From positions 18,726,115 to 18,790,114 of the forward strand of contig NC_135555.1 of assembly GCF_964340395.1 (NCBI RefSeq): DNA of 64,000 nt, read 5' to 3'. Shown here piece by piece: positions 39,501-50,402 of the stretch. The notes under the pieces were generated by a model. It saw only the letters and a program-made list of their open reading frames with translations, was not told where the DNA came from and made no database searches. This stretch comes from Glandiceps talaboti (lineage: Eukaryota; Hemichordata; Enteropneusta; Spengelidae). Numbering within the stretch: the first letter of the stretch is position 1; each line of letters opens with the position of its first letter. The position numbers and the translations under genes were made by a program.

Positions 39501-40880
39501 GGCCACTGACAATCTTAAAATAGAAAACAGTAACATAGCAACCTGTATATAGTCACTAGTATTTAAACAGCTGGCTGAACATAATACATGTACCATTCCA
39601 AGACAAGAGCATGATTTTACATCACAAAATAGCAGCATTTGTAGTGTAATAGAAATTGATTTCTCAGTTTTTCTGTGACAGATCTAAAAGACCTACGTCA
39701 ATGAAGAGGAGCTCAGTTAATCTTTGAAACATTTGGATGAGAAATGTATGGTTGTACTTTAAATACACATGATATATCACAGTCCCGCTATCATGTGATA
39801 GAGCATGGGGGGGGGGGGGGGGGAAGACTGATGTGAAAACTGAGGGTTCTCGGCAAAATTCACCCACGAGTTTCAAAATCTCATTTTCTGCTCACATGCT
39901 GTACAGGCCGGGTACTGGACAAATGTATGTGAAGCTTAATACATGTCTTTGACTCTACTTTTTACGTCCAATAAAGATGATATCCTACAAATGATTGAAC
40001 TTATTTTATTCCCAATATTTATCTGTAGCTGTTATCAGTCAATTCTTAATAATTGCTCTAGCACACTTCAAACCCGGTCATGTAAACACTCGTTGAATGT
40101 CTAGAGAAGCTAGGGATAGATCACAGGCACTTGTTTCCCGAAATTTGTATCTGAATGTTTCTATCAGAATACAATAAAATGTCGATAATATTGTCGTATT
40201 TAGCCAACTATATATATGAAAGAGGTAAAATTACAATTGTTTCTGTGATCGCACAAATTCACTCATCGCGAAATAAGAAACTAGCACTATCACAGAAACA
40301 ATTAAATTTTTACCCCTTTCATATATATAGTTGGCTAAATACGACAATATTATCGACATTTTTAATTGTATTCTGATAGAAAGGCATTTCACTTGTACTC
40401 TTTGACAAACTCTGGGAATAAAATATACTAAACACCACAGATACTCGAATGAATCAATCTGTATGATTGATTTTTTTAATGTATGGTAAAAAAAAGTCTT
40501 ACTTGAAAAATAAAAAAAATCATACAGATTGATTCGAGTACCTGTGCAAAACACTTTATGTAGCTTGAACATAAAGGTAGTAAAACAAAAAAAAGAGAGA
40601 GAAAGAAAACGGAAAAAATATCAAAATGAAAACAGCGGAAATCTTCGCGTATATAATTCCTAACCTCCTTTGATGATGTACATTTCATTGGTGCATACGA
40701 TTTTTACCTGAAATACGGACTACCAGCTGCCAACATATTCCTTTGGACAGGAATTTCTACCCCATCGATGACCAGGGTAAAATCACACAGGGCTTTATTG
40801 TGACGCAGCTCCTGAAGATTTTGCAGTAGTTTCTTCGCATGTTGCGGACATGTATATTTCACCCCTTCAGTTGAGGCCAT
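33551..40880 (-). CDS. GAN: Gigaxonin (BTB-BACK-Kelch, KLHL16), complete, 598 aa
   Basis: Seven exons (transcript order): 40880-40708, 38908-38700, 38048-37861, 37095-36809, 36239-36130, 35591-35001, 33789-33551; 1797 nt, all GT-AG, phases consistent. Gigaxonin is a substrate adaptor of CUL3 ubiquitin ligases that controls intermediate-filament turnover in vertebrates. BTB domain about 20-127 (CDFTLVIDGVEIPVQRNMLA), BACK about 128-235, Kelch repeats from about 275. Gigaxonin-specific stretches are clear: RGYYDVIVVAGGE, GEKYDPDTNTW, YDIYKNTW, KKIYVIGG, KLFDTVECFD and a last blade VHIDGYIYVIGCLDTGGNYQ. Human gigaxonin is 597 aa. Exon 4 has a duplicated acceptor that can add 15 residues. The gene starts 362 bp from NPEPL1 in the opposite direction. 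Introns carry MITE and hairpin insertions. Confidence 0.95.
33812..34640. mobile_element. Inverted-repeat element interrupted by a LINE fragment, GAN intron 6
   Basis: The left end contains TTTCTACTCACAGAGTCAAA (33822-33841) and the right end contains its inverse near 34596-34620. Matching continues into TTCTTGGAAG and CAAATCT blocks, giving arms of about 60 bp. A LINE 3' end (34010-34415) lies between them. Just inside the right arm is CTGATGATGCCAAAGAGACG followed by GTGAAA, a core like those of Penelope-type ends. Family uncertain. Confidence 0.55.
34010..34415 (+). mobile_element. LINE 3' end (CR1/L2/Jockey-like), 5'-truncated
   Basis: A frame from about 34022 reads GPRLWNSIPDELKDLSELEL, then FKRRLKTHLFKMYHEL and a stop, the typical end of a non-LTR retrotransposon reverse-transcriptase ORF. 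It is followed by about 240 bp of 3' UTR ending GCGCTTTAGAAAATAAATAA and an (ACTTA)n tail. Only the last part of the element is present, as usual for 5' truncation on insertion. Confidence 0.8.
36650..36795 (-). repeat. Short degenerate tandem repeat, GAN intron 4
   Basis: About four copies of TTTTAGATCTAGAATTCA-like sequence at 25-60 bp spacing, ending next to the exon-4 donor at 36808. Confidence 0.6.
37093..37160 (-). repeat. 45-bp tandem duplication of the GAN exon-4 splice acceptor
   Basis: On the minus strand TTTACCAG|ATTGACTCAC occurs twice, with acceptors before 37095 and about 45 nt further upstream. Exactly 15 codons lie between the two cut sites (IDSQDFSRLHLMFYQ) with no stop. Either acceptor keeps the gigaxonin frame. 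Confidence 0.8.
37497..37852 (+). mobile_element. Dispersed element family D, copy 2, GAN intron 3
   Basis: Four GGCCATATTGGATGG units, then TTAGATTCTAAAATGACTTA and the same 3' part as copy 1 (AAAGTAACAGCAAAAGTTTA). Inserted antisense to GAN. Confidence 0.7.
38236..38665 (+). repeat. Dispersed repeat family E, copy 1, GAN intron 2
   Basis: About 420 bp matching 63436-63862 in AGXT2. Landmarks are TATGGATAATATCA, ATTGGTATTTTAACAATTTT, ATAATATTG.CCACTAATTA and GCAGCTAGTGCA. No inverted ends or coding frame seen; class unknown. Confidence 0.7.
39014..39408. mobile_element. MITE family A, copy 2, GAN intron 1
   Basis: Ends TTAGGCCAAATAAAAAAAAG / TTGTTTGGTTCCGGTTACCC and the inverse GTAATCGGAACCACACAATT ... 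CCTTAA. The interior shares GTGAAGTCTCGCAAGAAA with copy 4 (59394). Its 89-codon minus-strand frame is not conserved in length or sequence between copies, so it is not called a gene. Confidence 0.8.
40161..40380. repeat. Large hairpin, arms about 90 bp, GAN intron 1
   Basis: The left arm (40161-40250) and right arm (40287-40380) are near-perfect inverted copies, both containing TGTCGATAATATTGTCGTAT and GCCAACTATATATATGAAAG in opposite orientation, around a loop of about 36 nt. Both strands therefore translate to the same peptide (MSIILSYLANYIYERGK). Confidence 0.9.
40442..40540. repeat. Second hairpin, arms about 23-27 bp, GAN intron 1
   Basis: TACTCGAATGAATCAATCTG (40442) and AATCATACAGATTGATTCGA (40518) are inverted copies. 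It lies 62 bp from the larger hairpin. Confidence 0.85.
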
Positions 40881-41242
40881 ATCTCTTTATTTGGTCCGCA
40901 ACAGTACTCACACTGTACTTACAGTCGGTAGAGATTTTAATACAATATCATTATCAATAAGGACTTCCGGGTTCGCTGTATTAGTTCCATAATACATTGC
41001 AACTTCCGCTTCACGTTGATCACAGTGCTGAGAGTGAGAGGTCTCGCATCCAGCATCGTAATTCAAAACTACCCGCATAATCGGAAAAACTGACAGAGTC
41101 TCTGAACCAGCGACGCTTCACCTCTTACATCAGTAAATTTGTACTTGTCAGCCAGCTAGCGCATTTGCAAAGAAAAGCCGTACAAACTTCGAGTTTGGAT
41201 TAATCACTTACGCTGATTTTAGTACCAAGCAAGAAGATCAAG
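40881..41242. promoter_or_regulatory. Bidirectional promoter between GAN and NPEPL1
   Basis: Only 362 bp separate the two outward-facing start codons, and no TATA box is evident. NPEPL1's start codon is embedded in AAGATGGCG (41240-41248), a YY1-type motif often found at the 5' end of housekeeping transcripts. The region is richer in CpG than its surroundings. Confidence 0.6.
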
Positions 41243-44200
41243 ATGGCGAATGTTGAGCTGAAATATTCCAGCACAGTTTCCCCGTCAGACCCAAATGACA
41301 GACCGGTAGTGATTATCGGACAGTTGCATTACTTAGCTAGTATACCATTCGATGCTGTCAAGCCGAAACTGGAGCCAAGGGTGGATGGAGAGGTGAGCAC
41401 TAAGTGAAAGTGTGGATCAGTCGTCGCCCCCTCCCCAAGTATTATACCCCCCCCCCCCCCGTCGCAAAATGATAGAACAGTCAGTAGTGAAGGGACAGCA
41501 CTGATCACCCGAAGGTTGGATGTCTGTCCACCCCCATGGACAGCATAGCTCAATTTGCGATTTTCGCTTCCAACACGCCCACGCCAACTCAATAGGACTT
41601 GCTTTGCATTTCACATGTTTCATTGCAGTAAAAACTTAGAAGGAAAATCTGTAAATGTAATGGTGTTTTAAAAATTTGTATGCCCAAATTACGGCAAAAT
41701 TTAGTGTTTTGTCAGTTTGCACCGAAGCAGTGACAGAGAAACATGGTTGGTACGTGAGATAAAACATTGTTAACCGTCCAATATAAGTTCTTTTACTACA
41801 CCATACATGTGTATTTGTTCTCTTGGAAATCAAATATGTTCAAACCTAGAGATTGATTTCATCTGAAATTTTATTTATGTCGTCTACAGTTTTCAAATGT
41901 ATAAAAAGGGGAAGTGAACGTACATATCATATCATATTCATGGAGACGGTTATGAAAAGAACTGATGAAGAGGACATTTCAAAATTTATGGATTAACAAA
42001 AACAAGTTATTTAGTGTTTTCACTAAAGCTACAACATTTCTGTACACAGACCTATGCATTCTGCCTTACAATGGCTATAAACCCCACCCCTCCCCTATAA
42101 GGTGTAAACATGACACTAAAATGGATGAATATCATCACCTTATCATTGTTTTCACTGACCCCCTGTTTTAACACCCACTCACTACTCATTCACATCTTGC
42201 AATACATTTTATGCCTGAAGGAGTCACTGTCACTGAGTCAGGTTTTCTGACATTTTGTAACTGACTGTCAAAAAGATATTGTCCTTAGGAGACATTTTTA
42301 GTCCACTGTATGTGTCAAGTATATATCTACTAGCAGTTTTATAGTCATTTCAATTGTCTGTAAAATTGAGGAGTGTAATTACATGATCACTTTTTTATAA
42401 CGTGAACTTATCATTGTTGTAATCAGGTTATTTTCAAATCATAATTACCAAATTGTTCACGTTCTGAAAACATTTTGAGTTTTAGGAGTTTCGATTTTGA
42501 AACCATAGACCCTCCACCCACACCAGCATTGGTGGAGTTTCTATGATGAAACACAACAGTGCAGTAAACAGGCAAGGAATAACCAAATCTCTGGGCATAA
42601 ATTACACCACTAATTAGAAATGTAAATGAACATTATGAAAAACTTTCCCCTTTTGCCCATAGACAGGCTAAACGACTGTCAGATGGGTTATGGAATTCAA
42701 ATATAAATCATAATGAGCCCTTATCCTGCTTTGTTAGTAGAGTACTTGACCAATTTGACACTTCTCTGATATGCAGGTCTCACAACACTTGTGGACATTG
42801 ACCCTCTTTGTATGAAAAATATAGATTCCCAAGATATACGTGTACGATGCTTGTTTTTGGTCCTGTTGAAAGGATTAGAGAAATTTGGTAGTTACATATC
42901 CTGTATCACAATCTACCTCTTTCTCATAGGGTTAACAGTAAATGCAGTGTTTGGCGGCCATTTTGAAGTAATACATTGATGGATTTTGAGATTATTTTTT
43001 CTCAGTTTAAAAAATATTGCATTGTGACCCTTCATTTTCTTTGAGATTTTAACTGAGAATTAGGTTAGAGTTTTCTTGAGCAAAGTAGCAGAATACTGCG
43101 ACATGAACTTGACTGAAAGTTCTGGGTTTTTTATCATTGTAGGGTTTCAGAGCTGCAGTGAAGTGTCTACACCCGTCACCCACAGACACCTGTTCACTAT
43201 GGTTCAACAATGCAACAGTGGCGGCGTTACCATTGAAGGCCAGTCGTCATAACTGTCCATCAAGGGCACACTCCATTACCAAGCTGGTCAGGATATGTCT
43301 TACTGGAGTTGGTGATGAATGTGTTCTGGTGAGAGATCATTATTGATCACCCCTGTGTTTGTAATGGTTTGATCTACAATTTGTTGGCTTTATATGATTA
43401 GTGGAGCAACGTGTCACTGCATCAAGCACTGATTAACCTTTGAACTGAAAATACCAACAGTGATTTCATTCTTGACCAGAATTCTTCAAATACATCAAAA
43501 AAAAAAAGAATTATGAATAATGGTAGCTAGGTAATTAATATTCAGAATTTTAGAAAAGTTTGAAAATGAAGGTGTATATTTTTCTTAAAAGACTGAAATC
43601 AAATGAGAATGAAATGAAATGATGCAGTTCTTACGACTAACAACTAGATTTTTTGTGTTACAGCTTGTGTGTGAACGCAGTGATGTGTTTGCCTCAGCTT
43701 GTGCGGTGGCACGAGCATTTTCTCTGTTTTCTCGCAAATCTGGCAGTACCAAGTCAAGCAAAGCACGTACAGTGACAGTAGAGTTTGTACTGGTAGGGGC
43801 TGGGAAGGACAATCCACTGACAGAGGCTGAAGCACAGGCATTGGAGACTACCGCTAATTCTATACGTCTTACTGCTAGAATAGTTGATACACCGTGTAAT
43901 GAAATGAACACAGATCACTTCTTACAGGTAATTTATCAATAATTAATCATTATTATTTTGTGAAAGATTTATAGCACAAAGTTGTGAACGTTTTTTTATG
44001 CAATTGACAAAATTGCTACAGTTGGTAAAATTGACTGTTTCAAATTTCTTATCATTTTGGAGGGAATTCATCATTAAAATTCAGGAACCCTGCTTCATCT
44101 ACATACTGCATTTATTGGCCATGACCAAATAAGATCAGACAAAAATTCCACAAAGAAACAAAAAAAAACCCCTGGGGGTGAGGGTTACATATAGGGGTTG

Positions 44201-47200
44201 ACTAGTCATAAATTTTTAACACCGAACCCATGAGGGATGGCCCTCACTGGACTTCTTGGGAGACAATAGAATATAACTTTATTGTCCATTTACGGAAATT
44301 TTCCTTTCACTTCACCAAGGCACATTGTAATACATATACACACTAAAATAATTACAGTAACACAAATGCAGTGTTTATATACTTAATTAAGTATAAATCA
44401 AGATTATTTTGAGGCAGCTTCTTTTTCTAGTAATCTTCATTTCTCTTGTCTTTGTTGAGGTTGTAAGGCAATGAAATCTAGCTAAATTTTACCAGGGTTC
44501 CTCACTAAGTACTAGTAATAATAAGATATGGAAAGATACAGAACTGTTACCAGATTGACCCTTCTGAAGTTCTGTTACCATGGTTCCCAGATTTAGAAGA
44601 TACTGTAGGGAAAGCCAGATGTCTCTAGTTAATTTCATTAACCATGTACTTTAGAATACTCTCCTTGACTATTTCCTATAGACAGTTAAACTTGGACTGT
44701 GAATGTTGAGTTGAGTAGTAATAAATAGTCGCCTATACCAGTAACTTGTCATGGATGATGTAACCATCTGTACCCAGCTGTTCTATACCACATCCGATCT
44801 AGGTAATGAAAATAGAACAGGAGACTGGAGTGTCTGCCGTAGGTTAAGTTGACCATGTGGAACAAAGAGACTGGTCTTCCTGATGTTGCATAATATACAG
44901 TATTAGGAGCCAAAAAGTAACCAGTAGATAGATATTATGTATGTGTTGTTTTGTCCATGTGGAGATTTGAAAGGAATAGCTGTGGTTTCAAAGAAGTTTG
45001 TTAATGATAGAGGCATCTGATTATCTCTTTGCAGGAAGTACAAACTGCTGTAGATAACTTAAACACAGAAGGTCGGAATGTTAAACTTACTGTAATCAGA
45101 GGTGAAGACTTGAATGAGAAGGGATTTGGAGGTAAATGTGTTTCATTGTTCCTTGTATCAACTTTGTGTCTTACTTAACTTACCCCCTCAACTTACCCTA
45201 CTTAAGAAAAAATGTTCAAAACAAAATTTGGAAATTTTTGTGAACGCAAAGGGCCTCTTGGTCTAGCCATAGACGTTGGGGAGAGACATCAAATGTCTAG
45301 TTGTTAGACCCTTGGGCTGTTCAGCTTACTTGAAAAAAACCCACCAAAGTTTGCATAGTAGCTAAGGTGCCATAGAGGGCGCTATTCCAACCCACAGACC
45401 TGAGGTCTTACTTCAACACTAAGCACACCCCTCTATTACCTTTATCAAGCGTAGTAGACAAAGAATTCAGCAAATTAGAATGATCAACAATTTCCAGTAA
45501 ATTTTGAGAAAAAATTTTCAAGAGACAAAGAGGGGAAAAGTTAGAGCTATCTGGTACTAGGGTTTTAAAAACTGTGTTTGTTTTTTTCCACAGGTATCTA
45601 TGGTGTTGGTAAAGCATCTGTCAATCCTCCTGCATTAGCTGTACTTAGTTACACTCCAGAGTCTGCCACTCAGACTATCAGCTGGGTTGGTAAAGGTATT
45701 GTGTATGACACTGGTGGACTCAGCATAAAGGGAAAGGTATGTGTACAAGTATTCTGGATAATGGAATTTATCAAATTCAAACATACAGTAGTAAACATAG
45801 GGAATACACTGTGTGGGTGCGTAGTTCAAAGGTGGAGTGAAAGGTTCATCGTCATTTGCATTCCTGTTAATCATTAACTAACAACGTTACAAGTTCAAGA
45901 CTGTACACAACAATCAAGCTAGGTTCAAATTTTGTAAAGAAAGACATACAAGAAAACACAGCCAACCAAATGATTTTGGTTTGTTTTGATGTAATTTGAC
46001 ATTAATCCAAGTAATCGGTGTAACGTTTACAACCAACTGTGTGATATTTACAACAAACTGGGTCACAACTTTTGATTGTCTGCCTTTGGTGACTTTTACA
46101 CAAAATGTGAATACAGGATATTAATGATAGAATCAGAATTTGTCATAAACTGGACAACTGAGTGATAATGAAAGTAATGAAAGATAAATGAATGAATGAA
46201 TGAATGAATGAATGAAAGTACTACCTGGTAGTAGATTCATACATACACATTGGAGTTCATTCCGTAGTCTGTGGTTCAGGTAACAGATGTCAATTTCGCC
46301 AATGTGTTCTAACCAATCAGAATGATTGTTTTCATGTTATGCCACTTTTCTCGTTCTGATGTACTGTTTAACTAACCTGGTACATAACAATTAACATGTC
46401 AATAATTTGAAATTATGGTTCTATGAATGCTAATTACAATTAATCCTTTATTTGATGTGTCATCCAACAGACATCTATGCCTGGCATGAAACGGGACTGT
46501 GGGGGCGCTGCTGCCATATTGGGTGCATATATTGCTGCTGTTAAACAGGTTAGAATCTCATGTTATCTGGAAGGATGAATTTATCAGACTTTGTATGTTT
46601 GCATTGAATTGTAATAGGAAGAATCATTCAAGAGTGTGTTTTCAAATAGTAGAATTTTGTAGTCACTTGTGTTGGTATTTTATGTGCGTACATAACTTAA
46701 ATTTATTTCATTTCTTAACAGGGCTTCAAGGAAAACCTTCATGCAGTCCTTTGCCTAGCAGAGAATTCTGTTGGTCCCAATGCCACCAGACCTGATGATG
46801 TTCATATAATGTATTCAGGAAGGTGAGGAAAGGAGTTGTGTTGATTGGTCAAGCGACATCATATGACTATCATGTGACCATCATCATCTGGCAGAATTTT
46901 TCCACTATTCATGAGGATGATTCCTTTGAAAACTGCAAAGCACAAATTGGAGAAAATCTATGTCCCAAAGTATATTTGCAATTATCAGAAGTATGCAATA
47001 CAATTTGAAATTTTAGCTATGAGACCGATACCATTGTGTTCGTTGCAGTCTTTATTTTTAAGTGAAAGTACAAATATTGTGTTGTGTATACCATATCCAT
47101 TATACATGCCATGTTTTACAGATTCTTTGTATTATTTCTGTGATTTACCCATAGATCTGTAGAAATCAATAATACTGATGCAGAAGGCAGACTTGTTCTA

Positions 47201-50200
47201 GCTGATGGGGTAGGTATATTCAATGTGTATAGCGCCCTCTCGTGACATATGGGGTATATAATGTATATATATTCAATATACCTTGCAGTGACAATGGGAT
47301 AGGTATTCAGTTTACTTGAATACACCTTGCTTATCTGTAGTACCCTCCTGTGAAAACATTGTGCAAGTATTCAATATACTGTTCCTTGTGTATGTTTAGT
47401 GCCTTTCAGTGATGATGTCGGGAAGATATTTAATATACCCATCTTATATATAGTATGGGTAGGTATCCATTATACCTTGTGTATATCTAGCACTGTCTCA
47501 TGACAATGTGGAATAACATTAGTATACAATGCTTATATATAGCGCCCTCAAGTGGCAATGTATGGTAGTATACTTTCCCCTCAAAGTCAATTTGATGTAC
47601 CACTGACGATCAGCTATTTCTCTTGACATGCTAAAATTTCCTTTCCATATCCCTTTCCATGTGGTGACTCCCAAGAAAATTCATTTTATTGTTCAAAAAT
47701 TATGTCTTTTTTTTTGGGTGGGGGGGGGGGGCACATTGATGTGTTATACTGACAGAGTAACTATTGGCATGAAATATTTGAAACAGGCTTTGTATATATT
47801 GCACCTACCCTGTTGTCTCATCATGACAAAACTCTGTGTGTGAACAAAAATTGAATATCCATAACGTTTAATACTATAATATTATATAAAATATATTTCA
47901 AAGAAAATGAAAGTGGTAAACAGAAGTATAAATAAAAGTAGTATGTATAATATAAAAACGTTAACTTTGTGTTCTTTGCAGGTTTCGTATGCATCTAGAG
48001 ATTTGAAATCGGATATTATTGTTGACATGGCAACACTGACAGGAGCCCAAGGAATATGCACTGGCAAGCTTCACGGTGCCATTTTAACAAACAATGAGAA
48101 ATGGGAGACGGCATGTGTCAAAGCTGGTAAAACATCAGGTGATCTGGTCTTCCCGCTCGTCTACTGTCCCGAACTACACTTCCATGAATTTGCAAGTGCT
48201 ATAGCAGACATGAAGAACTCAGTTGGGGTAGGTGTAAGACTGTGTACATCGGGTGCTTTCATGATATATTGTTAACATTTTGGTTTTGTCTTGTAGTACG
48301 AGAAGTGTAGAGATGCGGAGTGATAGACATTGAGGAGAGAAAACAAGTTTTAGGAGAACAGTGTATTAATACCCTACTAATAGCTACATGTTGCTTTCAA
48401 ATACATCTTGTAGATTTAAGATAACGTCTTCCTGCTTCCTCTTCAACTCTTCTTTCCCAGATTCATCTTCTTGCTTATTCTGTGTGGTTGTCTCTGTCCC
48501 TCCACCTGCCTCTGCTTCTCTGTTTCAGTGTGTCTCTGTCTCTGCTTGTCTCCCTCTCTGTCTCTCTAGGTCTGTCTGTCTCTGGCTGCCTGTCTCTGTC
48601 TATCTGTCTGTCCCTTTCTCTCTGTCTGTCTCTCTCTCACTCTCTGTCTCTTGCTCTGTCTCTCGCTCTCCGTCTCTGTCTCTTGCTCTGTCTCTCGCTC
48701 TCCGTCTCTGTCTCTTGCTCTGTCTGTCTCTGTCTCATGTAATTAAGAAGATTCGTATTTCCAATACAACATTTAGTAGAAGCAAGCTATATTAAATTCG
48801 ACTCAAGTGTTAGTATTTATATGTGAAACAAAATCATCCTCAAAATTTAAAACTATTCTTTATGTTGTTGAATCTTCTACAGGATCGTGGCAATGCACAG
48901 AGTTCCTGTGCTGGACTTTTCATTGGTGCTCATATAGGGTTTGATTTCCCTGGTATCTGGCTACACATAGACATGGCTTCACCATGCCATAGTGTAAGTA
49001 ACTCTGGATAGTTTGTTTCTACTTCAAACATGGAACTAACGAAGGTGGAAGTAGTATATATGAAGTGACATTCTCATCACACAAACTGGTTGGGAAACAC
49101 CATAACACTTCAGAATTTGAATAGTTTATAGTATAGAACATGCACACACTTTAAAAGGCCCCCCCCCCCCCCCCCCCAGTGTAATTGGTTGTTCATGTCC
49201 ATTATTTGCTTTTGTTCAGCTGAGGAATATATGAGTGACCTAAGGGGCCTTGTTAGTGGTAAAATCCTTATGTGATGAGTACTTTTCAGCTGAATGAAAA
49301 AAAATTGGTGGAATAATATGTTTATAAAATGTGTAGATATGATTTATGAAGAACTTCAATAATTAATAGCTATAAGGAAAATTTTTGAGTCATATTTTGA
49401 ACATCGCAGAATGAATGATGTGAACATATTTTGTTGTAATGTATTTTTTGTGTGAATGGGTATTACTTGGCTTGTACATGTATATGTACTATACATCATT
49501 TTCATTGATTTTATTGACATCAATACAGTCCAATGTCTGAAAGCACAAACTGACAGTAATGTCAATATAGGTAGATTATATAGTGACAGTTTGTGGTTAT
49601 AGTCAAAGGTAAACAAAACTGTCCGGTCAGAGTTCCCATTGTAACCCCGTTCTAAGTTTCATTACATTTTGTCATCCCAAAAATAAAGGGAATGTCACAA
49701 AAACGTCGCTAACTTCGGTTTAGGGTTGTTAGTTGGTGTGGTTGGGGCAATAAATATGTTGTTTTTTCCACTGTTGAGAGTAATGGGATGGGTTGGTGGA
49801 TGGGTGGGTGGGTGGGTGGGTGGGTGGGGGGGGGGTTAACAAAAGGAACTCTTTCCAACTGTCCTAATGATATGCAACAAAAATGTCGATGATTGTGTGC
49901 ACACTGAGTGTAATATGGCTCTCTAAACAAAGTCATAGTTCTTGTTTTCTGTGTTTACTATATATTGCAGATTTGTCCAGTACAGAGTGCAGTGTGTTAT
50001 AATGCTACTTACTAGACTAGAGTGACTGACTATAGAGTTGTCGTTGCCCGTATTTTGTTTGTGTGATTCGTAGCAAAAAATCGTTGATGTAAAAAAAAAA
50101 ACATTGTGCAACTTGACTGAAACTCTATAGTCTTGCTGGTTTGGTAGTAAATTCCATGACTTATTCTCTGTGTCCTAATATATTGCTGACCTCACAGGTG

Positions 50201-50402
50201 ACATTTTACACCAAATGTAATACATTTTCATTCTTTTTGTTTACTGTAGGGTGAAAGAGCTACTGGGTATGGAGTTGCTCTGTTGTTGTCCTTATTTGGT
50301 CGTGCATCTGAAACCACTCTGTTCCAGTCTGTCTCTCCTCTTGGAAGTACTGAAGATGATGAAATAGTTGAAAACGCATCAAAGAAGAAGAAACTTGTAT
50401 AA
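41243..50402 (+). CDS. NPEPL1: NPEPL1, M17 leucyl-aminopeptidase-like protein, complete, 527 aa
   Basis: Eleven exons: 41243-41392, 43143-43328, 43664-43927, 45035-45131, 45594-45736, 46471-46548, 46722-46822, 47155-47209, 47982-48227, 48883-48993, 50250-50402; 1584 nt, all GT-AG, phases consistent. The family is the probable aminopeptidase NPEPL1 (human 523 aa), a zinc metallopeptidase relative of leucine aminopeptidase. N-terminal domain about 1-190 opens MANVELKYSSTVSPSDPNDR. In the catalytic domain all residues matching the leucine aminopeptidase metal ligands and active site are present: K266 and D271 (VGKGIVYDTGG), K278 (SIK), D289 (MKRDCGG), D348, E350 and R352 (NTDAEGR). Family signature NTDAEGRLVLAD is intact. 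The C-terminus KKKKLV is a possible basic tail, as in the human RKRRRLV-like end. Physiological substrate unknown. Confidence 0.97.
42870..43095 (+). mobile_element. Dispersed element family D, diverged copy 3, NPEPL1 intron 1
   Basis: Shares GGCGGCCATTTTGAAG-like and TTTAACTGAGAATTAGGTTA / GTTTTCTTGAGCAAAGTAGC blocks with the copies at 27893 and 37497, but lacks the tandem GGCCATATTGG block. It ends about 50 nt before exon 2. Confidence 0.5.
46188..46216. repeat. (GAAT)n microsatellite, NPEPL1 intron 5
   Basis: About seven tetranucleotide units. Confidence 0.9.
47210..47570 (+). repeat. Degenerate minisatellite, unit about 75 bp, NPEPL1 intron 8
   Basis: Four to five diverged units, each with a GGTATTCAATATACCTTG-like block, TATATAGCGCCCTC-like sequence and GTGACAATG. 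The GCGCCCTC word (47232, 47542) is the inverse of the recurrent GAGGGCGC motif. Confidence 0.6.
48480..48740. repeat. (TCTG)n/(TC)n degenerate microsatellite, NPEPL1 intron 9
   Basis: Pyrimidine-rich stretch with an internal higher-order repeat CTCTGTCTCTCGCTCTCCGT (several copies 48651-48715). Open frames are low-complexity Ser/Leu. Confidence 0.9.
49195..49450. mobile_element. Family F element, copy 2 (partial), NPEPL1 intron 10
   Basis: ATGAGTGACCTAAGGGGCCT, then GTGATGAGTACTTTTCAGCT and ATTTTGAACATCGCAGAATG, parallels the left half of the element at 22673-23285. The inverted right half is not evident. Confidence 0.5.

Noticed and set aside
43585-43942. 108-codon minus-strand frame over NPEPL1 exon 3
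   Set aside because: Shadow of the plus-strand exon 43664-43927, which carries the NPEPL1 homology (VFASACAVARAFSLF, RIVDTPCNEMNTD).
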